This document shows, in pieces, positions 1 to 8,842 of a stretch of DNA of 64,000 nt (within the stretch, counting starts at the first letter, position 1; every line of letters starts with the position of its first letter). The notes beneath the pieces were generated by a model. It made no database searches, was not told where the DNA came from, and saw only the letters and a program-made list of their open reading frames with translations. Source of the stretch: CAWJMN01 sp963844055 (GTDB lineage: Bacteria > Planctomycetota > Planctomycetia > Pirellulales > Pirellulaceae). The stretch spans positions 620,001-684,000 of the forward strand of contig CAWJMN010000001.1 in assembly GCA_963844055.1 (NCBI GenBank). Direction: 5' to 3'. The position numbers and the translations under genes are program-made.

Positions 1-498
1 GTGCTATTTCATCGGCTCGATCGGGATACCTCCGGGGTGGTGATCCTGACGCGGCCAGGGCTGGTAAACAAGTACTTGGACACCGCTTTCAAAAGTCGAA
101 CTGTTCACAAGCAGTATCTGGCGGTCGTTTCGCTGCCAAATCGTCTGGATCGAAGCGGCGTAATTGACGCCCGGATTGGTCCCCATTCAGAGCGCCGCGA
201 TAAAATGGCGATCGTCCAGCGTGGTGGGCAACATGCCATCACACGCTACGAAGTGATGCAGGAGCTAGGTGGGAAGCAACTGGTAAGGCTTTGGCCGGAA
301 ACGGGCCGTACGCATCAGTTGCGTGTTCATTTGGCTCATTTAGGTGCGCCCATTGTTGGTGATCGACTTTATGGGGCGGGACCCAAAGAGCATGAGCGTC
401 TTTTGCTACATGCTCAGCGGATTGAATTGCCTGAAGCGGAGGGATTTCTGGCGAGAACGTTTGAGGCACCGATCCCCCAGGGGTTTTGGCGCGGTTAA
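1..498 (+). CDS. RluA-family RNA pseudouridine synthase, C-terminal part
   Basis: Partial gene; the 5' end lies outside the window and the in-frame GTG at base 1 is probably not the start. The visible 165 residues open with HRLDRDTSG, the catalytic loop of the RluA family, in which the Asp attacks the target uridine. GRTHQLRVHLAHLG and the later LLLHAQRIEL match the conserved C-terminal half of the catalytic domain. The family isomerises uridine in 23S rRNA or tRNA. The N-terminal S4-type domain, if present, cannot be seen, so the RluA/RluC/RluD subgroup cannot be set. It faces the MFS transporter gene tail to tail with 12 bases between the two stops. Confidence 0.9.
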   Translation: MLFHRLDRDTSGVVILTRPGLVNKYLDTAFKSRTVHKQYLAVVSLPNRLDRSGVIDARIGPHSERRDKMAIVQRGGQHAITRYEVMQELGGKQLVRLWPETGRTHQLRVHLAHLGAPIVGDRLYGAGPKEHERLLLHAQRIELPEAEGFLARTFEAPIPQGFWRG

Positions 499-510
499 GT
501 CATACGTTGC

Positions 511-1824
511 TTATATCGACCCGTTGTCTTGGGCTGGTTCCCTTTTGCAGGTCAGGATCAAGAGGCCCGCCAGCGCCATGGAGGCGGCCAAGTAAAGCCA
601 GCCAACGGTGTGCGAACCGGTCCAGGACTTGAGGTAGCCAATCAGAAACGGGCCGACGAATCCGCCGATGCTGCCGAATGAGTTGATTAGGCCAATTGCA
701 CCTGCGGCGGCGGCTCCTGTAAGAAACGTCGTTGGGTACGACCACCAGACTCCCATCGGTGCATACACGCCAATCGCGACCATGCACATACATACAAACG
801 AGACATAGGGATTGCTAAACATCGTTCCCAGTAGAATTCCTGCGGCCGCAAGGAACAGCCCCAAAGCACCGTGCCACCGCTTTTCACCCGTTTTGGAGGA
901 GTGATCGCCGACCCATAGCATGACAATCAAGGAAAGCGTCATAGGCACCACGATTAGCCAGCCGACCTGCATGTTCGACATGCCGGATGCCGCCTTCAAT
1001 ACCGTTGGCATCCAGTAGTTTAAGCCCCAGTAGCCGGTGATCCACAAGAAATCGATCAGGCAGAGCTTGAGAACTTCGGGATTGCTTAGCGCTTGCGAAA
1101 CTGAGTAGTGCTGCTTCTCTTGCTTGCCGGTGCTATCCGCCTGGAGTTTGTCCATCAAGTATTGTTTTTCATCTGGCAAAAGCCAGGGAGCTTGTTCGGG
1201 CGTGTCCGCCATCCAGTAAACCAGGACCGGACCAAACAGTACGGCGGGAATCGCCTCGAGGATGAACAAGGCTTGCCAGCCTTCGAATTGAAAGAAGCGA
1301 ACCCCCACCAGCCAGCCGGCAATTGGGGCACCGACAATGCTAGAGATTTGTAGTGATGCCAAAAGGATCGCGATGGCTCGCGCACGGTCGGCCGTCACAA
1401 ACCAACGTGGAATGACGGATGCGTAGATGACGGGATAGAGACTGGCTTCAGCGGCCCCAATCAAAAATCGCAAAACGCAAAACTGCCAGGCATTCGTAAC
1501 GAAGGCCAGCAAAAAGGTGAGGATGCCCCAGCTGATCATGATTCGAGCCAGCCACCATTTGGGGCTGTACCGTTCGGCAATGAGGGCGCCTGGGATTTCA
1601 AACAGGATGTAGCCAGCAAAAAAGATTCCGGCGCCGAAGCCGTACATCGTTTCGCTAAAGCCGAGGTCCTTGTTCATTGTCAGCGCGGCGTAGCTGAGAT
1701 TCTGGCGATCCAAATACGCAATGATCGACGTGATGAACAGCGGCAGAATGATGTTCAAGTAAACCTTGAAATTGGCACGCTGTTCGACCGAGATGGGGTC
1801 ATTGGATTGAGGGTGTGGTTCCAT
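511..1824 (-). CDS. MFS transporter, anion:cation symporter-like
   Basis: About 437 residues with roughly 12 hydrophobic segments, normal for a major facilitator protein. The N-terminal segment with YLDRQNLSYAA near the end of helix 1, followed by FEIPGALIAERYSPKWW at the helix 2-3 loop, resembles the ACS group that carries organic acids such as tartrate, phthalate or sugar acids. The central cytoplasmic loop runs around residues 200-225. The ATG at 1824 is preferred over an in-frame TTG nine bases upstream, although neither has a strong Shine-Dalgarno. The substrate cannot be read from sequence and no catabolic genes adjoin it; a sugar-isomerase-like gene lies about 37 kb away. Confidence 0.88.
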   Translation of the reverse strand: MEPHPQSNDPISVEQRANFKVYLNIILPLFITSIIAYLDRQNLSYAALTMNKDLGFSETMYGFGAGIFFAGYILFEIPGALIAERYSPKWWLARIMISWGILTFLLAFVTNAWQFCVLRFLIGAAEASLYPVIYASVIPRWFVTADRARAIAILLASLQISSIVGAPIAGWLVGVRFFQFEGWQALFILEAIPAVLFGPVLVYWMADTPEQAPWLLPDEKQYLMDKLQADSTGKQEKQHYSVSQALSNPEVLKLCLIDFLWITGYWGLNYWMPTVLKAASGMSNMQVGWLIVVPMTLSLIVMLWVGDHSSKTGEKRWHGALGLFLAAAGILLGTMFSNPYVSFVCMCMVAIGVYAPMGVWWSYPTTFLTGAAAAGAIGLINSFGSIGGFVGPFLIGYLKSWTGSHTVGWLYLAASMALAGLLILTCKREPAQDNGSI

Positions 1825-1948
1825 AGCGGGCAATTATACACACTTCATCGCGGCGATTTAGAACCACCAATCGCCAAATTTGGCCGGCAAAACGCCTATG
1901 CTGCGATTCCGGCGTTCGGCTGCGAAAGAATCGCGAACCATGCTGCGC

Positions 1949-3376
1949 CTATTCTGTGGCGGCGGCGTTGGGAATTAGCCAGTGCAAGATCGGGGCGGTT
2001 GCGGCCGTTGTTACCAGGGCCATCACGACCATCATCGCAAACAGGGTCGGGCTGATCACTCCCAGGTCGAGACCAATGTTGAGAACAATAAGCTCCATCA
2101 GCCCGCGCGTGTTCATGAGGGTGCCAAGCGCTGCTGAGTCTCGCCAACTGAGCCCTGTCATACGGGCAGCCACCAAAGTTCCGCCAAATTTGCCGACCGT
2201 TGCCACGAGAATAATGGCCGCACACCACAACCAGCTATCCCAGCCGGCGACGAGGCTAATCTGGGTTCGCATGCCCGTGTAGGCAAAAAACGCAGGCAGC
2301 AGGAGGACAGTGACGGTGTCCTTCAGCTTGGCGGTGAACTCGTGCGCGATCCGGCTGTCGTGCGGGATGATGGCACCCAGCAAAAACGCGCCAAACACCG
2401 CATGAATACCGATCGCCTCGGTGGTAAAGGCAGACAAGAGAACGGCCAAAAACGTGCCAGAGACGGCCAGCGGTGGCAAGGTTCCTGGTTGTGAATCCCA
2501 CAGGCGGCTGACGCGCCGCACGATAGGCTGGGCAACTAAGAACATCAGAGTGATGAACAGGATGGCGGCGCCAATCACTCGCGCTGCCGTTGAGAGGTCT
2601 GCTTGGGCAACGCCAACGACCAACGCGAGCAAACACCATGCAGTGACGTCATCCGCTGCAGCACAACCCAGCGCCACCCCTCCCAGATCGGTTTTATCGA
2701 GTCCTCGGTCGGTCAAAATACGGGCCAAGACGGGAAAGGCCGTAATCGCCATGGATGCGCCCATAAACAGGGCAAAGCTGGTAAACGGAACTCCTTTGTG
2801 CGAGAAGACGGGGTATAGCCCCAGCGCGAGGATCGCTCCCAATACGAACGGCACGACAATGCTGGTATGTGAAACGGCAATGGCGGCGTGCGCTCGCTTA
2901 GAAAGCCGGGCAGAGTTTAGTTCGAGGCCCACAATGAACATGTACAAGATGACCCCCAGTTGAGAGATCGCCTTGAGCGCGGCGGAGACTTGCCCCTTGG
3001 GGTCTGCAATGTCATCCGGGATCAGCAGATGCATCGTGTCCGGCGAGATCGCGCCGAGTAAGGAAGGGCCAAGCAATATTCCGGCGACCATCTCTCCGAT
3101 GACAGGGGGCTGGCCGAGATATCGAAACGCGCGGCCCAGGATAAACCCACAGAAGATGACCGTGGCCAGGGTGGCAATAACATGCAGTACCAGATCGACT
3201 TGCCCGGGCACGTGCTGGCCTACCGGGCGGGCGTCGGCCGGAGGGGCTGGGGCACTTAGCCCATCGCCGAAAGTACGGACGAGCAGAAACAAGCCAATGC
3301 CACCGATGAGCAACGCCAAATAGGCAGCGATCGCCGAACCGCTGGGGCGACTTGGTGACGTTTCATCCTTCATCAT
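1949..3376 (-). CDS. Cation:proton antiporter (CPA2/KefB-like membrane domain)
   Basis: 475 residues made mostly of hydrophobic helices. After a first membrane segment (about residues 16-36) a short hydrophilic stretch leads into the Na_H_Exchanger domain, with GEMVAGILLGPSLLG near residue 95 and the ion-binding motif GCAAADDVTAW, whose adjacent Asp residues are typical of CPA2 exchangers. It likely swaps Na+ or K+ for protons across the inner membrane. No C-terminal TrkA-N (RCK) domain is present, unlike full KefB/KefC, so it is an exchanger core alone. Two adjacent ATG codons (3376, 3373) are both possible starts. It is transcribed toward the MFS gene with a gap of 124 bases. Confidence 0.88.
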   Translation of the reverse strand: MMKDETSPSRPSGSAIAAYLALLIGGIGLFLLVRTFGDGLSAPAPPADARPVGQHVPGQVDLVLHVIATLATVIFCGFILGRAFRYLGQPPVIGEMVAGILLGPSLLGAISPDTMHLLIPDDIADPKGQVSAALKAISQLGVILYMFIVGLELNSARLSKRAHAAIAVSHTSIVVPFVLGAILALGLYPVFSHKGVPFTSFALFMGASMAITAFPVLARILTDRGLDKTDLGGVALGCAAADDVTAWCLLALVVGVAQADLSTAARVIGAAILFITLMFLVAQPIVRRVSRLWDSQPGTLPPLAVSGTFLAVLLSAFTTEAIGIHAVFGAFLLGAIIPHDSRIAHEFTAKLKDTVTVLLLPAFFAYTGMRTQISLVAGWDSWLWCAAIILVATVGKFGGTLVAARMTGLSWRDSAALGTLMNTRGLMELIVLNIGLDLGVISPTLFAMMVVMALVTTAATAPILHWLIPNAAATE

Positions 3377-3865
3377 GCTTCGGCCGTTGATTTTACTTTA
3401 TGCGTCGCGCTGGAGTTGCGAATTCGAACCTGGCATCGACCCTAGGAACCCGATCTTTGTGGTACGGCCAAGCCGTTGACCGACTTTGTCCCCGCCACGA
3501 AACGACGGGGGAGGGCTGATCTTTTGGGATAGCAGCAAGACTCGATGCTTCATCACTGTAGTCTGCTGGATAATGAATGTCCAGACATGTATTGTTTGGA
3601 CATATATTGTCAAGCGGATTTGGCTGCTTTTTGGGGCACCAAGGCAGGGGGGGCGCGGACCTTGCGGCTGTTACCGCTGGGGTTCGTCGTCGGCGACCCC
3701 CAGGCAATAAACAAGTGTCTTCCAGGGAGAAAGGGCATCAATGCCTTGGCGTAACTTCATCTCGATGATGGAATCGGTCACCTCGAGTAGCCAAGTTTCG
3801 TTGTCCATGCAAAGCGACCCCTCAAAGATGTTCAGATACGGTTTTAGCTAGGAGGAGCGTTCAAT
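3377..3865. other. Gene-free spacer with an inverted repeat
   Basis: About 490 bases between two minus-strand genes. Short open frames exist but have no recognisable product. The only structure seen is the inverted repeat at 3578-3602, listed separately, and a G-rich stretch around 3645-3660. Confidence 0.5.
3578..3602. repeat. Inverted repeat TGTCCA-N13-TGGACA
   Basis: Perfect 6-base arms separated by 13 bases. An ATGTATTGT / ATATATTGT direct repeat overlaps the right arm. It lies about 200 bases upstream of the minus-strand antiporter start, so an operator is possible, but nothing else supports that. Confidence 0.4.
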
Positions 3866-5197
3866 TTACGGATTCCGTAGGCAAACCAGTCGCTCTTTGC
3901 GTTTGCTTCCCTCACCGACACCTACACGCATGAATAGTTCGGTGCCACTTACGGCAACGCATGCATAGCTATCGTTGCCTAGTCGGTTTCGAACCACCTC
4001 ATGATAGGCGTCGCCGGCTGCTTTGAAGATGATGGTCTCGCCAGACAAGTTGGGCACGTAGATCATGCCGTTGCAAACAACGGGCGACGCGCTGAATGAA
4101 CCGCCGATCCGTTGTTTCCAAAGTTCTTTGCCCGTCTTAGCTAACCAGCACCAAGCGATTCCGTCGTCGGTCACGGCAAAGAGGTGTTCACCTGAGACGA
4201 CCATGGATGGCTCATAGACTTTGGTCTTGTTGCTCCACAACAGCTTTCCCGACGCGTCAACGCAGACGGTTTGGCGATCTGGATATCCGCCGCTAGCAAA
4301 AATCTCGGTTCCGTTTGTAACCGGAGTTCCGCAGGTAGCTTCCGCAATGGCGTTGCATGTCCAGAGTTCCTCTCCAGTGGCTGGATTGTAGCTGGCAAGT
4401 TGGTTGCAACCGCTGATGACGAGCTGGTCACGCCCACCAATGGATGCCACCAAAGGTGAAGAATAGGTAGAAATGGCAGGCCGTTTCTTGCGCCAAACGA
4501 CTTCACCCGTTTCACGGTGCAGTGCGGCAATATAGCCACCACCCCGGTTGTCAGCGCTGACGATCACTGTCGACTTGTACAGGATTGGTGAGGGGGCAAA
4601 TCCAAACTTGGAGTTGAAAGCGCCCACATCCTGTTGCCATAAACGGTTCCCATCAAGGTCAAGGGCCGTCGTATAGATGTGGCCTGTATTAAAAAAAGTT
4701 GCAAAGACCCGTTGCCCATCGGAAGCCACCGTTCCATTGGCGTGGCTACCTTTCTGATGAATCTCGGATGGATCTGGGAAACCGCCTTCATGAACCGTCG
4801 TTTCCCAGCGACGCTTTCCCGTTGCACGGTCAAAAGCCATGACAAGTTGCTTCTGCTGGTCCGAAACTGCTGACGCCAGATAAACGGTGGAGCCAACAAC
4901 GATGGGCGAACCATGGCCGCGACCAGAAACCTCTGCTGTCCAGGCCACATTGGTTTTCTCATCCCAACGCGTAGGGACTTCACGATCGGCAGCGACCCCA
5001 TCACCGCGTGGTCCGCGCCATTGAGGCCAGTCAGACTCCTCTAACTGAAGTGGCTTTGCCTCGACGGCAGGTGCATTTGTGACCTGGACTTCGGCCACGG
5101 GATTGGATGTTGCCGGCGGACCTTTCGAACAGCCGGCAACCAGACAGACGACACCAATTGTGAAGGCAAACCAATGTCGAGGCGCTAGAAGTACCAT
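3866..5197 (-). CDS. PQQ-like beta-propeller lipoprotein
   Basis: About 443 residues from the ATG at 5197. The open frame extends further upstream, but this Met starts a textbook lipoprotein signal, a hydrophobic stretch ending in LVAGC, so the mature protein should be lipid-anchored at that Cys. After a linker, DWPQWRGPRGDG begins a PQQ_2-type propeller with repeated blades such as GSPIVVGSTVYLAS and SPILYKSTVIVSADNRGGG. Proteins of this type are abundant in planctomycetes and most carry no PQQ; they act as scaffolds in the periplasm or on the membrane. The exact role is unknown. It sits alone with long spacers on both sides. Confidence 0.85.
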   Translation of the reverse strand: MVLLAPRHWFAFTIGVVCLVAGCSKGPPATSNPVAEVQVTNAPAVEAKPLQLEESDWPQWRGPRGDGVAADREVPTRWDEKTNVAWTAEVSGRGHGSPIVVGSTVYLASAVSDQQKQLVMAFDRATGKRRWETTVHEGGFPDPSEIHQKGSHANGTVASDGQRVFATFFNTGHIYTTALDLDGNRLWQQDVGAFNSKFGFAPSPILYKSTVIVSADNRGGGYIAALHRETGEVVWRKKRPAISTYSSPLVASIGGRDQLVISGCNQLASYNPATGEELWTCNAIAEATCGTPVTNGTEIFASGGYPDRQTVCVDASGKLLWSNKTKVYEPSMVVSGEHLFAVTDDGIAWCWLAKTGKELWKQRIGGSFSASPVVCNGMIYVPNLSGETIIFKAAGDAYHEVVRNRLGNDSYACVAVSGTELFMRVGVGEGSKRKERLVCLRNP

Positions 5198-5646
5198 GTA
5201 ATAGTTCGCCAATCTGGACGTAAGGTGGGTGAGTACTCTTCTGGCTATGTTGCCGGTGCCCATCATCGATGAGTTACGCGAGTACTCGCGAGGAAATGGG
5301 CAAGTGGTGCCGGGGCAGCTCGAAATGAAATGTCGCGGACGCCTTGTTATTACGGCATTCTATCGTTCAGCCGAGGGAGATAGTACAGATCACCCGGAAG
5401 TGGAGCCGTCCACAAAGAATAGACGGTAACAGCGCCCCGTACTTTGCACTAAAGACCGCCGAGCTGAGCGGGCCAGTGGCCTGAATCGGTATGGCTGATT
5501 GGCTGGAACTCAGGCAGATTCCGACCAAGGGAGTTGAGTCCGGGCGACATGGCGGCGACTATCTAACTTTTTTACGGCTGGCCGCCGGGGCTAGAAAGTC
5601 CCTTTGCCGTGATTCGTAGGCATGTTGTAGGGACAGAGCAGTTGCA
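5198..5646. other. Gene-free spacer
   Basis: About 450 bases. A plus-strand frame at 5229-5429 (66 codons) lies opposite the lipoprotein upstream region and has neither a ribosome site nor recognisable content. No terminator or RNA was identified. Confidence 0.45.
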
Positions 5647-6096
5647 CTACCCCAATACCTCAATCGCAAGTGACGCCCGCCCCGTTTGGGTTCGCGCCAG
5701 TTCTTTCAACTGCCGTGCGAACTGAATGAGTGCCCACTCCTCTGCCCCGAATTCCACTGCCATACGCGAAACTTGCTCTGGTCGATGATTTGTCGATACC
5801 CGGCCTGATGCAAGTTGTGCGTGGCCGGCTATATGGCCCGCCTGGTCGATCCGATAAAAGCGGCAGCCAATCAATCCTATACCGTTGTCCGCCCCTGCCA
5901 CAAATGCGGCTGGTGGTCCCCCATCGGCGAACTGAAGTAGGGCTTCCGCGAAACTGCTTATGTCCGTCGGAACCGTGTACGCGGTGGATCGTCCGCACCA
6001 GTACCCCATGGCTACAGTTGCCGCTAACTCAATCAGGTGCTCATCGTCGTACACAACTTCGACGGACAGTTCGTGCGGAGCGTTGAAGTCATCCAA
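5647..6096 (-). CDS. Hypothetical protein, 149 residues
   Basis: Not recognised. The start is a TTG at 6096 preceded by GAGGGG at a spacing of about 7 bases; no ATG in this frame lies near it. The product is soluble, without signal peptide or membrane segment, moderately acidic, and mixes short strands with a helical C-terminus (EEWALIQFARQLKELART). A Gly/Ala-rich centre (GGPPAAFVAGADNGIGLIGC) separates the two halves. The codon pattern looks genuine. The neighbouring tRNA-Pro is on the same strand, upstream of this gene, and is closed by its own terminator, so the gene probably has its own promoter. Confidence 0.6.
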   Translation of the reverse strand: MDDFNAPHELSVEVVYDDEHLIELAATVAMGYWCGRSTAYTVPTDISSFAEALLQFADGGPPAAFVAGADNGIGLIGCRFYRIDQAGHIAGHAQLASGRVSTNHRPEQVSRMAVEFGAEEWALIQFARQLKELARTQTGRASLAIEVLG

Positions 6097-6241
6097 AATG
6101 AGTCCCCTCGCTATGGCCTAGCGTCCGAAGTTACGTCGCACTGAGGTCAACGAAGCTTGACTGCTGATCCGGTCCTTCGACATCGGGACCACCCTACAAG
6201 ATTTGAGCAGGATGGTTTGGCACAAACTACCGTCCCACCAA

Positions 6242-6279
6242 CGAAAAAAGCCCTTCGACGAATAAACGCCGAAGGGCTT
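6242..6279 (-). terminator. Rho-independent terminator after tRNA-Pro
   Basis: A perfect 10-base stem, AAGCCCTTCG pairing with CGAAGGGCTT, with a 12-base loop is followed on the minus strand by a run of T. It begins about 15 bases past the tRNA-Pro 3' end. Confidence 0.85.
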
Positions 6280-6293
6280 AATTTGAATCACAG

Positions 6294-6368
6294 TCGGGGT
6301 GACAGGATTTGAACCTGCGACTTCTTGGTCCCAAACCAAGCGCTCTAGCCAGGCTGAGCTACGCCCCG
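6294..6368 (-). tRNA. tRNA-Pro (anticodon TGG)
   Basis: A 75-nt cloverleaf. The anticodon stem CTTGG/CCAAG encloses TTTGGGA, giving anticodon TGG. D-arm (GCTC...GAGC) and T-arm (GCAGG TTCAAAT CCTGT) are both complete, and A73 is the discriminator. The acceptor stem CGGGGCG/CACCCCG has a C6-A67 mismatch. CCA is not encoded and must be added. A terminator follows directly, so it is probably transcribed alone. Confidence 0.93.
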
Positions 6369-6425
6369 GATCCTTACAAATGCCAATCCGGGTTGTGCCC
6401 GAATGACCTCCGTAAGCCCTACAGT

Positions 6426-7754
6426 TTATCGCATGGAGGTGACTTCGAAAAGTACACCAGCCAGCCAATCTGAGGACACCTTTTCATCGGAATTGGTTCG
6501 GCCGAAGAACACGAAAAATCGGAAAAATCGGCCGAGAATTTGCATCGTCCGTTTCCCAGGAAACGATGGGGTGCCCGGGAAACCTCGAAAACCTTTTGCC
6601 TTGCAGGTACCCCGATGGGGCTGCAATCTGCGGCGGAACCATCTGGTAATGCACGGGGGCCGGTGGCTGGCCGAGCCTAGCTCGCACGGCGGGTGCTGAG
6701 CACCGCCTGCTGGCTTGCCATGGTGGTCGGTCAGTTCGCTGCGAATTCGCTCAAATTCTTCGTGGCTACCAAAATGGATCACCATTTTTCCTCGGCCGCG
6801 TGAAGCCACTTTGATCTCCACCTTGGTTCCCAGGGCTTGGCGAAGTTCCTGTTCCAAGGCGGCAACCTGCTGCGAGCGGGCGCCCTTCTTGGCGGCTTTA
6901 CCAGATGGTGCAGTCGAAGTCGAAGCTGGTGTGCCGTCGCCAGACTCTTCGGAATCGATCTGCTCGCTGACCAGTCGCTCTACATCACGAACCGAAAGTC
7001 CGTCGACTTGGATTCGTGCGACGAAGCTGATCTGCGCTTTGTCATCACCTAGTGGCAAAAGCGCACGAGCATGGCCGGCGGTGATCACGTTGTTTCGAAG
7101 TGCTTCGAGGACCTTGCTGGGAAGTTCGAGCAAGCGCATCAGGTTGGCAATCGTACTGCGATCGATCTTGAGTCGCTTGGCCAAGTCTTCTTGGGTGCAG
7201 CGATGCTCGTCAACATAGCGCTTAAACGACAGTGCCTTTTCGATCGGGTTGAGGTCTTGGCGTTGCAAGTTTTCGACGATGGCAAGTTCAGCCACCAAGC
7301 GGTCATCGGCCAATCGAACTCGCGCTGGGATGGAAGTCCAGCCAGCCTGCTTGGCCGCGCGCAAACGACGTTCACCCGAGATGAGTTGAAATCGCTCGCC
7401 CATCTTGCGAACCAAGATTGGCTGCAAAATGTCGTGCGTTTTCAGGCTTTCGGCGAGGGATGCAATTTCGGCCTCGCTGAAATCGCGGCGGGGCTGAAAC
7501 GGATTCTCGTCAATCTGGTCGAGCGGCAATTGCAACATGCCATCGCGGGCAGGAACTTCGTGCGCTTCATCCGTAGGGCGATAGAGCGACAGCGCCGGCG
7601 AGCTATCTGTAGGCTCATCCGACATGTCAGAGAACTTCGAGCCGCGCGTTGGCATTCCCAGGCTGGGAATGGCGGCCGTGGAGGCTACTTCTTCTTCAAG
7701 GGGCGTTCCCAGCAATGCCGCCAGGCCGCGTCCTAGTCGTCGGTCCTTACTCAT
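6426..7754 (-). CDS. parB: Chromosome-partitioning protein ParB (anomalous C-terminal tail)
   Basis: Recognisable ParB through about residue 345: N-terminal MSKDRRLGRGLAALLG (the ParA-contact motif), the ParB/Spo0J CTPase domain with NPFQPRR and SGERRLRAAK, then the helix-turn-helix DLAKRLKIDRSTIANLMRLL that binds parS. The dimerisation domain follows (VAALEQELRQALGTKVEI...MVIHFGSHEEFERI). The next 95 or so residues are rich in Arg, Pro and Phe and look like translated non-coding DNA. In the alternative frame that reads ASQQAVLSTRRAS a TAG stop falls at 6677-6679, soon after the dimer domain, so an indel near 6690-6725 could have removed the native end. The start overlaps parA by 8 bases. Confidence 0.92.
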   Translation of the reverse strand: MSKDRRLGRGLAALLGTPLEEEVASTAAIPSLGMPTRGSKFSDMSDEPTDSSPALSLYRPTDEAHEVPARDGMLQLPLDQIDENPFQPRRDFSEAEIASLAESLKTHDILQPILVRKMGERFQLISGERRLRAAKQAGWTSIPARVRLADDRLVAELAIVENLQRQDLNPIEKALSFKRYVDEHRCTQEDLAKRLKIDRSTIANLMRLLELPSKVLEALRNNVITAGHARALLPLGDDKAQISFVARIQVDGLSVRDVERLVSEQIDSEESGDGTPASTSTAPSGKAAKKGARSQQVAALEQELRQALGTKVEIKVASRGRGKMVIHFGSHEEFERIRSELTDHHGKPAGGAQHPPCELGSASHRPPCITRWFRRRLQPHRGTCKAKGFRGFPGTPSFPGKRTMQILGRFFRFFVFFGRTNSDEKVSSDWLAGVLFEVTSMR

Positions 7755-8493
7755 ACTCCAGTACCTCCATGCAAAGTTCTGTATAAGCGCGCGAGCCTTT
7801 GGAGCGTGGCGCGTAGTCCATCACATCGAGCCCGTGGCTAGGTGCTTCCGCAACTGCCACATCACGCGGGATGACGGTATCAAAAACAATCTCACCAAAG
7901 AATTCTCGTACCTCGGCATCGACCTCATGGGTGAGTTCGAGCGTAGGATCATGCATGGTCAGAAGGATGCCACCGAACTCGAGTCGGTTGGGGTATCGCT
8001 TCATGACGTTGCGGATAACTTGGATCATTTGCGTAAGTCCCTCCATGGCGAAGTACTCGCACTGGATCGGCATCAGCACCTCCGTCGACGCCGATAGCGC
8101 CGTCTGCGTAAGGGTGCCAAGGCTGGGTGGACTATCAATCAGGACGAAGTCAAAGCCGGCCAGTTCCGTCAGCAGGTGCTGCCGCAGCAGTGCGGCTTGG
8201 CTTTCATCCGCACGGGCCAAGGCGTCAACATCCTGGAAGGAACGACTGCCGGGCAGAAGCTGTAGGTTGTTGATTTTCGTGCTGACCAGGGACTCGTGCA
8301 GGGGTGAACGCAGCACCAAAGCGTGTCGGGCGGATGGGGTGTGACCCAGGCCACTCGTGGCGTTGCATTGGGGGTCGAGGTCGATCAAGAGCGTACGTGC
8401 ACCGGAGCGGGCCAAGCTGGCCGCTAGGTTGATGGCGGTGGTGGTCTTACCGACCCCCCCCTTCTGGTTTGCTACGCACAAGATCCTGACCAC
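7747..8493 (-). CDS. parA: Chromosome-partitioning ATPase ParA (Soj)
   Basis: 248 residues, normal length for chromosomal ParA/Soj without an N-terminal HTH. The deviant Walker A is KGGVGKTTTAINLA near residue 11; LLIDLDPQCNATSG is the A' motif and FDFVLIDSPPSLG is Walker B. It starts at GTG 8493, where the family-typical N-terminus VRILCVANQKGGVGKT begins. ParA uses ATP-dependent, non-specific DNA binding to move ParB-parS complexes of the origin region. The gene overlaps parB by 8 bases, so the two are translationally linked, and a consensus parS site lies about 130 bases upstream. Confidence 0.96.
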   Translation of the reverse strand: MVRILCVANQKGGVGKTTTAINLAASLARSGARTLLIDLDPQCNATSGLGHTPSARHALVLRSPLHESLVSTKINNLQLLPGSRSFQDVDALARADESQAALLRQHLLTELAGFDFVLIDSPPSLGTLTQTALSASTEVLMPIQCEYFAMEGLTQMIQVIRNVMKRYPNRLEFGGILLTMHDPTLELTHEVDAEVREFFGEIVFDTVIPRDVAVAEAPSHGLDVMDYAPRSKGSRAYTELCMEVLEYE

Positions 8494-8619
8494 GGCCTGC
8501 TGCTACACTCCTGGTTGTTTTCGAAATGATTGGGTTGGGATCATACCGATCTGCGAAAACTGCAGGAAGCGAGAAATCGAGCTGTGCGGCCTATCCCAGA
8601 AAGAATCCCCAAGGTTTGC

Positions 8620-8635
8620 TGTTTCACGTGAAACA
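8620..8635. promoter_or_regulatory. parS centromere site
   Basis: TGTTTCACGTGAAACA, an exact 16-base palindrome identical to the bacterial chromosomal parS consensus. It lies 126 bases upstream of the parA start. ParB should load here as a CTP clamp and spread; the location may also let ParB repress parAB. Confidence 0.95.
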
Positions 8636-8714
8636 GACAAGGTTACCCAGGGCTTGCAGATTGCCTGGTTGGTGGACGCCGCACTAGAGGAGCGGAACGG
8701 GAGGTTGGCTGCCG

Positions 8715-8730
8715 AGTTCCACGTGAAACT
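8715..8730. promoter_or_regulatory. Degenerate second parS-like site
   Basis: AGTTCCACGTGAAACT differs from consensus parS at 3 of 16 positions (1, 5 and 16). It keeps the CACGTGAAAC core and is 95 bases from the perfect site. A weak ParB site is plausible but unproven. Confidence 0.5.
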
Positions 8731-8810
8731 GGAACCGTACGACGGTTGGACCATTTGTTCCAGACATGGAATCACCGGCTCGCTTGGATTGCGCCGCAGC
8801 CAACGGGCAC

Positions 8811-8842
8811 GAAAAAAGCCTCCAGTGGTGTTCCGGAGGCTT
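8811..8842 (-). terminator. Rho-independent terminator after the DUF1015 gene
   Basis: AAGCCTCC pairs with GGAGGCTT across an 11-base loop, and the minus strand continues into a run of T. It lies about 80 bases beyond the DUF1015 stop and separates that gene from the parS/parAB unit. Confidence 0.8.

Noticed and set aside
2421..2963. 180-codon plus-strand open frame
   Set aside because: Antisense to the antiporter gene, with Thr/Ala/Arg-rich shadow composition.
3400..3480. tRNA-like string with TTCGAATTCG
   Set aside because: The candidate T-arm does not pair and no acceptor or anticodon stem could be drawn.
5229..5429. 66-codon plus-strand frame upstream of the lipoprotein gene
   Set aside because: No ribosome site, opposite a region whose only role appears to be leader sequence.
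7071..7736. 221-codon plus-strand open frame
   Set aside because: Antisense to parB, which has all family motifs.
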